DNA of 64,000 nt from Pogostemon cablin (GCA_023678885.1 CM043009.1:18283117-18347116), one strand, 5' to 3'. Numbered from the stretch's first letter, positions 1 through 12,655 are shown. The notes: generated from the sequence alone by a model not told the origin. A program made the numbers and translations.

Positions 1-340
1 GTGCACCGTCAGCGCTGTGGCCATCTCACAGCCGCCAGAGAACTGCCGTTACTGCCGAATTAACTGCTACCCATATTTCCCAGCCGTGTTCCGCCAATGA
101 TCGCCTAGACACAAAATGACGCTGGTGTCTCCTTCCAGCCTGTGTTGAATCTGCGTGCAACAGCCCTTCCGCCGCTGGCCAGTGACAACTCTCGCAACCA
201 TAAAACTTCACCGGGAAGACCCATGAGCTGGTCGGACCGATGTACAGTCCTCTCCCCAGCTCTTGCTTCTTGCCGGCCATTTCCAACTACTGGTCAGATC
301 GCAACAGGGTCCACTTCCTAGCCTTGTCGCCGATCACGGC
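1..340. other. GC-rich single-copy segment beside the tandem array
   Basis: GC-rich compared with the AT-rich flanks and not part of the 811-bp units; the first recognisable unit starts at 341. Its composition resembles the GC-rich leader blocks of Copia A and B. No protein family is recognised in either strand, and short open frames here look like chance. It is probably more of the element H leader or captured DNA. Confidence 0.5.
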
Positions 341-3300
341 CAGTTTCTGCACCAACCTCCACCCGCAAGCCACACACTGGCAGCCATCGTACCTCTGCCA
401 AATCCGCATGACCACAATGTCTATTGGTAAGATTTTGCCACTATAAATCCACTCACATGCTTGACGAATGTCTGACGATGGCCATAAACCCGCACTGCTC
501 ACGAAACAAGCAACGCCTTTCACCACTTGGTCTAGCCTTGCAAACCCGCCGTCCAGCATGATACTCGCCTGGAAAATTAGAGACCTGATCGAAAAAAATA
601 TAGACCCAACCAGAACCCTCCCAGACCCAACTGGAAATTGAAATAATTTCGCTCGGAACATGGCTATGACTCATCTAGAACAACAGCCATATCCGCCCCA
701 GCTTTTACTGCCCCACTCCACATAGCTGCCGATAAAGATCGCTTGCCATCAGCTTCAGTGACTGCCCATCGACGATGAGGTGCCAGGGGGCCAGTGCGCC
801 AGTCCGTCGATCTCATAAAGTCACGGCCCGCTGCACATTCTTCCAATCATCAGGCGCCATCAGTTTCGTTAACGTCCTACATTAGTCACGTACATCCTTT
901 CATCGATTGTTTCTCCCGTCAATTATCAGGCACCGTCACCATCAAGATGCACGACCATGGATTGTATTCACCCACTAACTACTCACAACATTAATTACTT
1001 TGAAAACAGCCTCAAACTTTAACGTCGCTACCCTCCATCGCTGTCGATCGTCGACTTTCGCGATAAGAGTAGTCATCAACGTTGGGCTTTTTAACCCCTT
1101 CACGACTTCATCCTTTCACCACAACAACCCACCGTTGACTAGTAACTGCTGCCAGTTTCTGCACCAACCTCCACCCGCAAGCCACACACCGGCAACCATC
1201 GTACCTCTACTAAATCTGCATGACCACAACGTCTATTGGTAAGGTTTTACCACTGTATATCCACTCACATGCTTGACGAATGTCTGACAATGGCCATAAA
1301 CCCACGCCACTAACAAAAAAACCGCCGCCTGTCACAACTTCATCCAGCCTTGTAGACCCGCCACCCAGCATGAGACTCGCCCGGAAAATGAGAAACCTGG
1401 TTGGAAAAATGCAGACCCGACCAGAACCCTCCCTGACCCAACTGGAAATTGAAATAATCCTGCTTGGAACATGGCTATGACTCATCTAGAACAATAGCCT
1501 TATTCGCCCTAGCTTTCACTGCCCCGCTCGACATAGCTGCAGATGCAGATCGCTTGCCATCAGCTTCAGTGAGTGCCCATCGGCGATAAGGTGCCAGGAG
1601 GCCAGCATGCCAGTCCGTCATACTCATAAAGTCACGGCCCGCTGCGTATTCTTCCAATCATCAGGCGCCATCAGTTTCATGAACATCCTACATCAGCCAC
1701 GTACATCCTTTCACCAACTGTTTCTCCTGTCAATTATAAGGCACCGTCGCCATCAAGATGGACGACCATGGATTGTATTCACCCACTAACCAGTCACAAC
1801 ATTAATTACTTCAAAAACAGCCTCAAACTTTAACGTCGCAACCCTCCATCGCTATCGATCGTCGACTTTCACGACAAGAGTAGTCATCAACGTTGGGCTT
1901 TTTCACCCATTCACAACATCATCCTTTTACCACAACAACCCACTGTTGACTAGTAATCCCCGCCAGTTTCTGCACTAACCTCCACCCGCAAGCCACACAC
2001 CGGCTGCCATCGTACCTCTGCCAAATCCGCATGCCCACAACGTCTATTGGTAAGGTTTTTCCAATGTAAATCCACTCACATGCTTGATGAATGTCTGACG
2101 ATGGCCATAAACCTGCACCGCTCAAGAAACAACTGCCGTCTGTCACAACTTTGTCCAGCCTTGCAGACCCGCCACCCAACATGAGACTCACACTCGAAAA
2201 ATGAGAGACCTGATCGAAAAAATGCTGACCTAACCAGAACGCCCCTTAACCCGACTAAAAATTGAAATAATCCCGCTCAGAATATGGCTATGACTAATCT
2301 AGAACAACAGCCTTATCCGCAGCAGCCTTCACCGCCGCTCGATATAGCTGCCGATACAGATCGCTTGCCATCAGCTTCAGCGACTGCCCATCGGCGGTGA
2401 GGTGCCAAGCGGGCAACGCGTTAGTCCATCGTGCTCATAAAGTCATGGCACGCTGGCGCATTCTTCCAATGATCAGGCGCCATAAGTTTCATGAACGTCC
2501 TACATCAGCCGCGTACATCATTTCACCGACTATTTCTCCCATCAATTATCAGGAACCAATCGCAATCAAGATGAACGACCATGGATTGTATTCACCTACT
2601 AACCAATCACAACATTAATTACTTTGAAAATAGCCTCAAACTTTAACGTCGCTACCCTCCATCGCTGTCGATCGTCGACTTTCGCGACAAGAGTAGTCAT
2701 CAATGTTAGGCTTTTTCACCCCTTCACGACTTCATCCTTTCACCACAACAACCCACTGTTGACTAGTAACCACTGCCAGTTTCTGCACCAACCTACACCC
2801 GCAAGCCACACACTGGCATCCATCGTACTTCCGCCAAATCCGCATGACCACAACGTCTATTGGTAAGGTTTTGCCACTGTAAATCCACTCACATGCTTGA
2901 CGAATGTCAGACGATGGCCATAAACCCACGCCAAAAATGAAAAAACCGCCGCCTGTCACAACTTTGTCCAGCCTTGTAGACCCGCCACCCAATATGAGAC
3001 TCGCCCAAAAAATGAGAGACCTGATTGGAAAAATGCAGACCCAACCAGAACCCTCCCTGACCCGACTAGAAATTGAAATAATCCTGCTCTGAACATGGCT
3101 ATGACTCATCTTGAACAATAGCCTTATCCGCCCTAGCTTTCACTGCCCCGCTCGACATAGCTGCTGATGCAGATCGCTTGCCATCAGCTTCAGTGACTGC
3201 CCATCAGCGATAAGGTGTCAGGCGGCCAGCGCGCCAGTCCGTCGTACTCACAAAGTCACGGCCCACTGCGCATTCTTCCAATCATCAGGCGCCATCAGTT

Positions 3301-6300
3301 TCGTGAACGTCATACATCAGCCGCGTACATCCTTTCACTGACTATTTCTCCTGTCAATTATAAGGCACCATCGCCATCAAGATGCATGACCATGGATTGT
3401 ATTCACCCACTAACCAATCACAACATTAATTACTTCGAAAACAACATCAAATTTTAGCGTCGCAACCCTCCATCGCTGTCAATCATTGAATTTCGCGACA
3501 AGAGTAGTCATCAACGTTGGGCTTTTTCACCCATTCACAACTTCATCCTTTTACCACAACAACCCACTGTTAACTAGTAATCGCCGCCAGTTTCTGCACA
3601 ACCTCCACCCGCAAGCCACACACCGGCAGCCATCGTACCTCTGCCAAATCCGCATGACCACAACATCTATTGGTAAGGTTTTGCCAATGTAAATCCACTC
3701 ACATGCTTGGTGAATGTCTGACGATGGCCATAAACCAGCGCCGCTAACGAAATAACTGCCGCCTATCACAACTTTGCCCAGCCTTGCAGACCCGTGGCCC
3801 AGCATGAGACTCGTGACCAGAAAATGAGAAACCTGATCGAAAAAGTGCAGACCTGACCAGAACCCTCCCTGACCCGACTGGAAATTGAAATAATCCCGCT
3901 CGAAACATGGCTATGACTCATCTAGAACAACAGCCTTATCCGCCCCAACCTTCATCGTCGCTCGACATAGCAGCCGATGCAAATCGCTTGTCATCAGCTT
4001 TAGCAACTGCCCATCGGTGATGAGGTGCCAAGCGGGCAGCGCGCTAGTCCTTCGTGCTCATAAAGTCATGGCCTGCTGCGCATTCTTCCAATCATCAGGC
4101 GCCATCAGTTTTGTGTACGTCCTACATCAGCCGCGTACATCATTTCACCGACTGTTTCTCCCATCAATTATCAGGCACCATCGCAATCAAGATGCACGAC
4201 CATGGATTGTATTCTTCCACAAACCAATCGCAACATTAATTACTTCGAAAATAGCCTCAAACTTTAACGTCGCTACCCTCCATCGCTGTCGATCGTCGAC
4301 TTTCGCGACAAGAGTAGTCATCAACGTTAGGCTTTTTCATCCCTTCACGACTTCATCCTTTTACCACAACAACCCACTGTTGACTAGTAATCACGGCCAG
4401 TTTCTGCACCAACCTCCACCCGCAAGCCACACACCGACAGCTATCGCACCGCTGACAAATCCGCATGACCACAACGTCTATTGGTAAGGTTTTGCCAATG
4501 TAAATCCACTCACATGCTTGATGAATGTCTGACGATGGACCTGCACCGATCATGAAACAACTGCCGCCTGTCACAACTTTATCTAGCCTTGTAGACCCGC
4601 CGTCTAGCATGAGACTCGCGCCCGAAAAATAAGAGACCTGAACAAAAAAAATGCAGACCTGACCAGAACCCTCTCTGACCCGACTGGAAATTGAAATAAT
4701 CCCATTTGGAACATGGCTATGACTCATCTAGAACAACAACCTTATCCGTCCCAGCCTTCACCGCTGCTCGACATAGCTGCCGATGTAGATCGCTTGCCAT
4801 CAACTTCAGCGACTGCCCATCAGAGATGAGGTGCCAAGCATGCAGCGCACTAGTCCGTCGTGCTCATAAAGTCATGGCCCGCTGCGCATTCTTCCAATCA
4901 TCAGGTGCCATCAGTTTCGTGAACGTCCTACATCAGCCGCGTACATCATTTCACCGACTGTTTCTCCCATCAATTATCAGGCACCGTCGCAATCAAGATG
5001 CACGACTAGGGATTGTATTCACCCATTTACTAGTCACAACATTAATTACTTCGAAAACAACCTCAAACTTTAACGTCGCAACCCTCCATCACTGTCGATC
5101 ATTGACTTTCGCAACAAGAGTAGTCATCAACGTTGGGCTTTTTCACCCCTTCACAACTTAATCCTTTTACCACAACAACCCACTGTTGACTAGTAATCGC
5201 CGCCAGTTTCTGCACCAACCTCCACCCGCAAGCCACACACCGGCAGCCATTGTACCTCCGCCAAATTCGCATGACCACAACGTTTATTGGTAAGGTTTGT
5301 CCAATGTAAATCCACTCACATGCTTGACGAATGTCTGACGATGGCCATAAACCTACGCTGCGCATGAAAAAACTGCCGCCTGTCACAACTTTGTCCATCC
5401 TTGTAGACCCACCTCCTAGCATGAGACTCACGCCCGGAAAATGAGAGACCTGATTGGAAAAAATACAGACCTGACTAGAATCCTCCCTGACCCGACTGGA
5501 AATTGAAATAATCCCTCTCGGAACATGGCTATGACTCATCTAGAATAACAGCCTTATCCGCCCCAGCCTTCACCGCCGCTCGACATAGCTGCCGATGCAG
5601 ATCGCTTGCCATCAGCATCAGTGATTGCCCATCGATGATGAGGTGCCAAGCGGGCAGCGCGCTAGTCCATCGTGCTCATAAAGTCATGGCCCGCTGCGCA
5701 TTCTTCCAATCATCCGGTGCCATATTTTCGTACACATCCTACATCAGCTGCGTACATCATTTCACCGACTGTTTCTCCCGTCAATTATCAGGCACCGTCG
5801 CAATCAAGATGCACGACCATGGATTGTATTCACCCACTAACCAGTCACAACATTAATTACTTCGAAAATAGCCTCAAACTTTTACGTCGCTGCCCTCCAT
5901 CGCTGTCGATCGTCGACTTTCACGACAAGAGTAGTCATCATCGTTGGGCTTTTTCACCCCTTCACGACTTCATCCTTTCACCACAACAACCCACTGTTGA
6001 CTAGTAACCGCTGCCAGTTTCTGCACCAACCTACACCCGCAAACCACACACCGACATCCATCGTTCCTCCGCCAAATCTGCATGACCATAACATCTATTG
6101 GTAAGGTTTTGCCATTGTAAATCCACTCACATGCTTGATGAATGTCTGACAATGGCCATAAACCCGCGCCACTAACGAAAAAACTGCCACCTATCACAAC
6201 TTTGTCCAGCCTTGCAGACCGCCACCCAGCATGAGACTCACCTGGAAAATGAGAGACTTGATCGGAAAAAATGCAGACCCGACTAGAACCCTCCCTGACC

Positions 6301-6825
6301 TGACTGGAAATTGAAAGAATCCCGCTCGAAACATGGCTATGACTCATCTAGAACTACAGCCTTATCCGTCCTAGCTTTCACCGCCCCACACGATATAGCT
6401 GTCGATGCAGATCGCTTGCCATCAGTTTCAGTGACTGCCCATCGGCGATGAGGTGCCAGGCAGCCAGCGCGCCAGTCCGTCGTGCTCACAAAGTCATGGC
6501 CCACTGCGCATTCTGCCAATCAACAAGCGCCATCAGTTTTGTGAACGTCCTATATCAGCCGCGTACATCCTTTCACCGACTATTTCTCCCGTCAATTATC
6601 AGGCACCGTCGCCATCAAGATGCTCGACCATGGATTGTATTCACCCACTAACCAGTCACAACATTAATTACTTCGAAAAAAACCTCAAACTTTAACATCG
6701 CTACCCTCCATCGCTATTGATCGTCGACTTTCACGACAAGAGTAGTCATCAATGTTTGGTTTTTTCACTTATTCACGACTTCATCCTTTCACCACAACAA
6801 CCCACCGTCGACTAGTAACCACTGC
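341..6825. repeat. Tandem array of eight ~811-bp units
   Basis: Unit starts, taken at the recurring CAGTTTCTGCACCAACC, are 341, 1153, 1964, 2777, 3588, 4398, 5204 and 6014, and the array ends at 6825. The spacings are 812, 811, 813, 811, 810, 806, 810 and 812 bp. Landmarks repeated in every unit include AACATGGCTATGACTCATCT, CACAACATTAATTACTT and ACCACAACAACCCAC. Units fall into two subtypes by the segment after GAGGTGCCA: 'GGcGGCCAGcGCGCCAGTCCGTCG' type (units 1, 2, 4, 8) and 'AGCGGGCAGCGCGCTAGTCC' type (3, 5, 6, 7). The array stops mid-unit at its right end, where it joins the Copia leader. It is satellite-like in form but lies inside a retrotransposon leader. Confidence 0.95.
5099..5539 (-). 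other. Recurring open frame of the tandem units (longest copy)
   Basis: Each unit carries the same minus-strand frame, open over roughly 85 to 146 codons (e.g. 287-661, 2732-3118, 4353-4727, 5099-5539, 5970-6347). The product shows conserved blocks such as SSDIRQACEWIY, KTLPIDVVVMRIW and VACGWRLVQKLA. It runs in the direction in which element H would be transcribed. No known domain is recognised and several copies are shortened by stops or frameshifts. It may be a captured gene fragment or a chance frame kept open only because the copies share recent ancestry. Coding status is unproven. Confidence 0.2.
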
Positions 6826-7030
6826 TTAATACCCTGATCAACCATCGTGCGGTGATGTGTATGTGGTGGTGTATAATTAGGGTTGTGCATTCGTGAATAA
6901 AAATTTAGGGTTTATACAGATTGTCCAAAGAATTCAAAACCCTAATCATCATGCGATCATTATTCAAGAATAATTCACATAATACACATTAACCCTAGCC
7001 TAAAGTGTTACGTTTATCCTTAGAACCTAC

Positions 7031-7042
7031 GCTCTGATACCA
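7031..7042 (-). other. Primer binding site of Copia H (tRNA-iMet)
   Basis: GCTCTGATACCA on the plus strand is TGGTATCAGAGC on the minus strand, the usual initiator-Met primer site of plant Copia elements. It lies two bases inside the LTR, fixing the minus orientation. Confidence 0.9.
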
Positions 7043-7044
7043 AT

Positions 7045-8347
7045 TGTTGGCGTTTGGATCTTTTGGTTAATGTGAACCGTTAGGGTTCCATGCATTTCTA
7101 AATCAGCGGAAGCAAGAAATCATATAAGCGTATTACCTTTCACCAGGGTATGTTGAGGAAGAAAAATTCTCATCGGGAGCCTGCGCGGCCTCACGACGTT
7201 GGGCATAACTTTATCATCCGATCTTCTATTTGAGTGATCTATACGACAAAACGATCCTCTCTTCCATGGCTTTCCAACGGTGTATCAAAAGTACAGTTTA
7301 GAATTACACAAGATTTTAGAAAAATTATGGAAATTAACGAACAGAAACAGCAAATGACCTTCTGGTCTTCTATTGTATTCCTAAGTTACGTCTCAACATT
7401 GTGTGGGAAACGATCTACGACACGAACTCAATCTGCAGTGCAACTGTTTCTCACGTGCATTATATGTGTGATTGTGTTACTCGGACAGCTAAGATTGACT
7501 ATTATATAGGCTACAACAGGGACCAGGAGGAGAAATTAGGGTTTGGGCCTCCCATTGGGCTTAAGCATCCAAGTTTAGCCCAAAACTTAAATTTAAGTCC
7601 AATAATAATAAATCAGTTCACTAAAGAAATATTATTGCACTGCCACCCTAATCCCAAATTATGTTATGGGCTCCTTCTTATTACGAGCCCGTTAGTCTCT
7701 CCGTATTTAAGATTCAATTCCCATTAATTAGTAAAGTTACTGACAACTCCATTAATTAATATATTGACCGAGAATAGTACCACTCAACCTTATTATCATG
7801 CCTGAATAAATCAATAGATTCCTTCTACAATCAACAGCACACCATAGAAACAGCACCATCTCCCAACTCACCGAGCATATTGATTAACCATTAAATCTTA
7901 CTCATTGATGAATCAAAAAAATAAATACTGGCTTACGTGTCGAGGTTATTGTATAGGGATTAAGAGTAAGAACATCCATAATAACAGAGATCAAGTTTTA
8001 TTATATAGTTAGTTTAAAGCGAACGATCTCAGCACGGTCTTGCTAAATACACAGGTGCACTAGTGTAATTTTATAGTCAAGATAGACTAATATCAAATCA
8101 CACTACAACCATATCGATAGATAGTCCCCATCTATCTCGGTTGTGAACATCAGTTTATACTTTATAAGAAACCGATAATATGATCTTCCATGTGACGCCA
8201 CACACAATATTATCTATAGTATAAAGTAAATGGACTTTTGCAACAACATTATTGCAAACCTTTGATTACATGATTCTCATTTCAAATAAATTAAATTGTT
8301 AAAAATTATTCATACAAAAAGCTAGACTTTCAGTATACAATCCAACA
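7045..8347 (-). repeat. 5' LTR of Copia H (1303 bp)
   Basis: Begins TGTTGG and ends CCAACA. It shares with the LTRs of Copia A and B the block around 7515 (ACAGGGACCAGGAGGAGAAA), the GCCCGTTAGTCTC region near 7690 and the terminal AGCTAGACTTTCAGTATAC. A TATA-like stretch reads on the minus strand near 7500-7507. The LTR is clearly diverged from both A (1390 bp) and B (1201 bp), so it is a third family member. Confidence 0.9.
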
Positions 8348-9550
8348 AAAATGTGAAAAGGAGGCCCAACTGAGTCTGAATTGGAGGTCCACATATAAAA
8401 GGAAGAAAGTAAAAAATCAAGGGAGATTCCATCGCACAACATCATCAATCTCTACGTGACGCATACCGATCACAGCCAAGATCACACATCTTCCATATCT
8501 CAATTCATCACAAATCCACCCATTCAATCCATTATCTGTTCTGGTGTTCTCGATTCAAGGAGGAGGAATCATAGGATTGGAGGAGATGGAGAGAAGAGCA
8601 TCAATAATTCTTCAATCTAGGGTTTATTTTTTAATTCAATTCCTTTCAATTAAGATGAACTGTAGTAAGATCCTTCTTACACCCATGGAAGTTTCCTGTA
8701 ACTCCATGGAGTAAATACTTTGAGTAGTTTTAGGATGATATAGATTATGCTTATTTTGATTTAGTACTTGATGAAAGGTTCAATACTTTAGAATGCTTAT
8801 TTGCTATTCTATGAAATTCTTTGAGACTAATTGATTTAATTTGTGTATTGTTTATGGTTGTTTCATGCTATTGAATAATACTTGGAATAATTATAATTTG
8901 TCTGAACATTTGAATTATTTGGTTATTTTGTACTATAAGTTAAAGTAATTAAATTGATTCTTTAGCTTATTAGACATAGAAATTGTGATTGATGTTTTTT
9001 ATTTTTATGCATTGTCATATTAGTAATATTAAGTAAATTAGGTAATAAAATTATAGTACCTAAAAAGGGAATACCTATTAGTTCTAGTACCTGACGAGGG
9101 AGTAAAATAGTATAGTAATTACCTAAAGAGGAAGATAATGTTATTAACCTAGAATCTTAGGAGATAAACCAGATCAGATTCAAATTTTCTTAGATCAAAT
9201 AAGTGAATTAGTAAAGTTTGCTGACTCTTCAATAAGTATCTATAAGAACTGAACCCGATTATCTAAGTATTAATTAATTAGTTTAATCCAGAACCCCTAG
9301 AGCTATTATTTCTCATACTTGAAACTTATTATTGTTCTTTAATTGCTTTTATATAATTTTAAAAGTCTTCATTAGTTTTTGAAAATCACTAAACAATTGA
9401 ATTGGTTACATGTCTCATATGATCTAGTGATTTTAGAAATAAATAGTTTGTCATCCCTAGGATTCGATAATAAACTTGGTTGTCTGCTGCTATAATCGAT
9501 GTCCTTACACTTGGGGATTCTAAGTATGCTCACGTGAAAACACGCGACAA
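8348..9550 (+). repeat. Old Gypsy LTR remnant (right part)
   Basis: Contains a TATA box in CATATAAAAGG (near 8392), the 'GTACCTAAAAAGGGA' block (9057) found in all Gypsy LTRs of this window, and an end resembling 'CTTACACTTGGGGATT...' (9505) that matches the U5 ends of D and E. The left side is cut by Copia H, and no primer site follows. AT-rich, with no open frame of note. It is more diverged than the other LTRs. Confidence 0.6.
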
Positions 9551-9639
9551 TTTATTTCCGTATTATATGAAAATTTACCCTTCTGCAGCTGTGAACCGAC
9601 TGTGGATGCCAACTGTCGAACCATATGATTAAGAACCTG

Positions 9640-11063
9640 AATCTATTTAGTCATAGAATAATTCAAACCCAAAAAAATATCTTCTAATTTGTTCATCCTA
9701 GCTTCATTATTCTTTTTCTTAATATTACCATTTACCATATATAGTTTTACTAAGTCCTCAAAACTTATCTTTCCTTCCTCAGTCTTCTCATCATGATTTA
9801 AACCCGGAGGGAATGGAATACATTATTCTTATTAGCATAAGAAAAAAAATATCATGCCTCCTTTAACCTTGCTAATTCCCATGGTTTTGAGGTGCCAATT
9901 TCACCTTGGTTCTAAGGTCCTCTTTCCCACCTTGATAATTAAAATTACTTCCTTGGTTCTGATAGTTACCTCCTTGAGAATTTAGTTAATATTGGAATTC
10001 CCTTGGAAGTTTCCAAGTGCTCTCGTTCCTTGAATACTCTGCCCAATGGCATAGTTTGCATCCTCCACTTCTTAATAGTTCATCTTCTCTCAATCACAGT
10101 AATATCATTGATCATTCTTTCCACTATAAATCCCGTGAGACATGTTCTCCAACTTCTTACTGATCTCCTCTTGTATGAGGGTTTTCACCCAATTTGAATG
10201 TGCCACTTGAGTTTCCACCTATGCTACCCTTTTCAGTGAACAATTACAATCCACCCTTTCATTAGGTCAATCTCTATAATTTAGAAAGATATTTTCAAAG
10301 TCTTTCTACGTCAGTGGAACTCTTACTGAACAATACGCCACCTTAAGATGCATAAACCAGAACTCATGACTCACCATCTAATCCCCTATAGAAAATACTC
10401 ACATACTAATGCTTAGGAATTCCGTGATGTGGGCATCTTCTTAATAAGTCTTTAAATTTGTCTCATGCCTCATGAAATCGCTCGTCACATTCCTGCTTAA
10501 ATTAATTGATGTCTCATTTCAGCTGGAAGACTCTCTAAGGAGGCATATAGCGATCTAGGAATTTTTGCTGAAGAGCAGCCCATGTATCACATCTATTGGC
10601 TTCACATCTTCATAATATATCATCAATTACCCTACGACTTTCTATGCATTGGCATAGCCATTGAATCTCCTCAGATATGCCTGCAAATCTTCAAATATTT
10701 CCCAAAAAAAGGATTCCTTTCAACTACAGTGATGAGAGTGGGTCAAAGTTCAAATGCATCATTCAAATTAAAAGTTCATATAACCTCTATATTCCCAACA
10801 CTAGTTGATTTAAAAGTATCCCTGAGGGCAACATCATCCTCATTTGGAATTCTAGTAGCCATGTCGACTTCCTCTATTTCTGATTGAGACTCAAATTCGA
10901 ATTTAGTCTCTTCTAAGCTTAGTGTTTCGATCTCCAACCTCAGATTTTCAGCATTCAGTTTAGTTGTTTTATTTCTTCTTCTCTGAATTCTCCTCCTTCT
11001 AGCATATGCTTCAATTTCCGGACCTAAGGGTTCTAAATCAGCCCCCTTTGATCTAGTTCGCAT
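9640..11063 (-). pseudogene. gag: Athila-type gag pseudogene (element C)
   Basis: The N-terminus is open from 11063 to 10776 (95 aa, starting MRTRSKGADLEPLGPEIEA, then a basic RRRR stretch and an acidic region), matching the N-terminus of the D gag (MLTRSKKGELEPYNPEIGA). Downstream on the minus strand the Gag core is recognisable around 10640-10330, as degraded versions of 'QKFLxRYMPP' and the following helix. The NYQ/GG-rich region lies near 9900-10000. Many stops and frameshifts interrupt it. Gag would form the particle that packages the element RNA. It ends near 9640 beside the plus-strand LTR remnant, so pol is missing. Confidence 0.7.
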
Positions 11064-11157
11064 TCACCTGCTAAGAAAAATTCAAAATCAAAATATTCAA
11101 CAACACAAAAATAGTCCTAATTAACTAGCAATAATAAAAATCAATAATTAATATCTA

Positions 11158-11175
11158 TCCCCGACAATGGCGTAT
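11158..11175 (-). other. Decayed primer binding site of element C
   Basis: The minus strand reads ACGCCATTGTCGGGGA, a few changes from the TGGCGCCGTTGCCGGGGA of D and E, and lies directly between the gag leader and LTR sequence. Confidence 0.65.
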
Positions 11176-11176
11176 A

Positions 11177-11657
11177 AAAACTTTTTCAACGCTATCTATG
11201 CACTCTAAGTAATCCCCAAGTGTGAAGGATATCAATTGTAGATGGTAAACGACTAAGTTAAATTATCAAACTCAAAGGACAAATTATTACCAATTTTATA
11301 ACTACTAGAATTATTAAGTCGCATAACCAACTTCAGTTTTGAGAGTTATTATTAAATAAGTAACAAAAAATAATTATTAAATAATTAAATTATATCACTA
11401 TAGAAAATAACAAAACTTGATCAATAAGAGAGACAATAGCTCTAGGGAAGTCCGACTTAGACTAACTCATATGACTTTCTAAACAAGCGATTACTCATTT
11501 ATGCAGACGATACGTAAGCACCAAATAAATATATTAACACATCAGATATGTTCTAAATAAATTAACAAATAAATCTTGTTTAATTCCTAAGATGTGTAAA
11601 AAATAATTAGTCCTCTTCTTTAGATACTAGCAGTGCAAAGATGTTACCTCTGGATCA
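11177..11657 (-). repeat. Partial 5' LTR of element C
   Basis: Starts with CCCCAAGTGTGAAGGATATC-type U5 sequence like that of the other Gypsy LTRs read on the minus strand. It breaks off near 11657, where a plus-oriented LTR begins. AT-rich, with no gene inside. Confidence 0.6.
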
Positions 11658-12076
11658 TGATTATTGAGAGTGAAAATTCACATTTTTATAGCTTTTTTCT
11701 TGATAATTGTGTGTGATTTGATCTTAAATTGAGACGAATCAGATTTTTTAGTAAATAATCGAGAATCAAGTGCTATTATGGTCAAGTGTTCTATTTTTAG
11801 CAGGAAAACATGATAAAAGCGATAAGAATTAGAAGATAGATTTTTCAGAGACTTTTTCGACCACGAAGGACGACGTTCGACCACCAGGCCTAGTCGAATG
11901 GGATGTCTGAAGGTGTATTTGATCACCGATGTCTTGATCAACCAATGTTCGACCAAGACCAACTTCGTTCGATTAAGCCTTTAAGTCGAATGCTCATGCG
12001 GGAAGCTCCAGATCCGTACTTTTTACACCCTAGTATGTGTAAGTGCATGTTTTGACATAAAAGCCCATTGGAGGTC
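11658..12076 (+). repeat. LTR K, left half (split by element D)
   Basis: Begins near TGATTATTGAGAGTGAAAAT, similar to the E-type LTR start. It contains decayed GTTCGACCA/AGTCGAA motifs at 11870-11990 and runs without a break into the right half at 32342 once D and one AGGTC are removed. Confidence 0.6.
12072..12076. repeat. Left target-site duplication of D (AGGTC)
   Basis: AGGTC directly precedes the D 5' LTR and recurs at 32337-32341 directly after the 3' LTR, a perfect 5-bp duplication. Confidence 0.95.
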
Positions 12077-12291
12077 TGATGAGTGTGTAAATTCACAAGT
12101 TTGGCACCATGTTTTGTGCTAGTTTTGGAGAGTTTTGATGTGGAAATAGGTGGAAAACCTATATATATTGTGAATTAGCATGAATCAGGTGTTAGTAGAG
12201 CTATTTGAGTGGTTTTCATAGCAAAAACGGAGTAGAAGTGCCAAGAATCGAAGAGATGAAGTCGAGACCATGCGAACCGCCAAGAAAAGAG

Positions 12292-12655
12292 GTGGGTTCG
12301 ACCTGTTGGAGGAGGGTTCGACCTCTCCAGCAGAGCGAACCAGTGTTGGAGAAGTGCAGGAAGTAGGTTCGACCACGACTCGAGGGGTTCGACCTATTCA
12401 ACAGGTCGAACCATGGTCGAACCAGTTCGTGAGAAGCTGGGTTCGACCATGACGTTGGGAGTTCGACCTGACGGTTGGCCGAACCAAGAGCAGAAATTGT
12501 CCAGTGATGAGGTTCGACCTGAGGTTCGACCAAGTCCTGAGAGGTTCGACCTGTTCAAGAGGTCGAACCAGTGCAGAATTCTTCCAGTAGCGGGGTTCGA
12601 CTTGGGGTTCGACCTGTGGCCAGTGGTTCGACCTGTTTGACGAGGTCGAACCTAC
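12292..12655 (+). repeat. GGTTCGACC nested-hairpin repeat cluster in D 5' LTR
   Basis: Forward GGTTCGACC and reverse GGTCGAACC copies occur in the order forward, ~10 nt, forward, short loop, reverse, ~1 nt, reverse (clearest at 12366-12424). The cluster lies upstream of the TATA box, so probably in U3. The equivalent cluster is at 30885-31235 in the 3' LTR. Confidence 0.85.

Larger units (their letters stand above)
1..8347 (-). mobile_element. Copia-type LTR retrotransposon H, 5' part only (runs off the left edge)
   Basis: Read on the minus strand this is a 5' LTR (8347 to 7045), a tRNA-iMet primer site, a short AT-rich leader (7030 to 6826) and then the eight-unit tandem array and GC-rich DNA to the window edge. 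The leader from 6870 to 7030 matches in layout, and partly in sequence, the leaders next to the primer sites of Copia elements A (49300-49434) and B (59930-60159). This makes the array part of the element rather than a neighbour. No gag or pol is visible in the part shown. The 3' LTR and left duplication lie outside the window, so completeness cannot be judged. Confidence 0.75.

Noticed and set aside
4017..4487. Plus-strand open frames in the tandem units (e.g. 156 aa)
   Set aside because: They are antisense to the element, vary in length among units and show no domain; treated as shadows.
341..6825. Array as ribosomal spacer or a plain centromeric satellite
   Set aside because: No rRNA sequence is seen, and the right edge joins a Copia leader and primer site, which a free satellite would not have.
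12292..12655. GGTTCGACC as RNA polymerase III B boxes or tRNA fragments
   Set aside because: It resembles the GGTTCGANNCC core, but the final CC is usually missing, no A box is suitably placed and no cloverleaf can be drawn.
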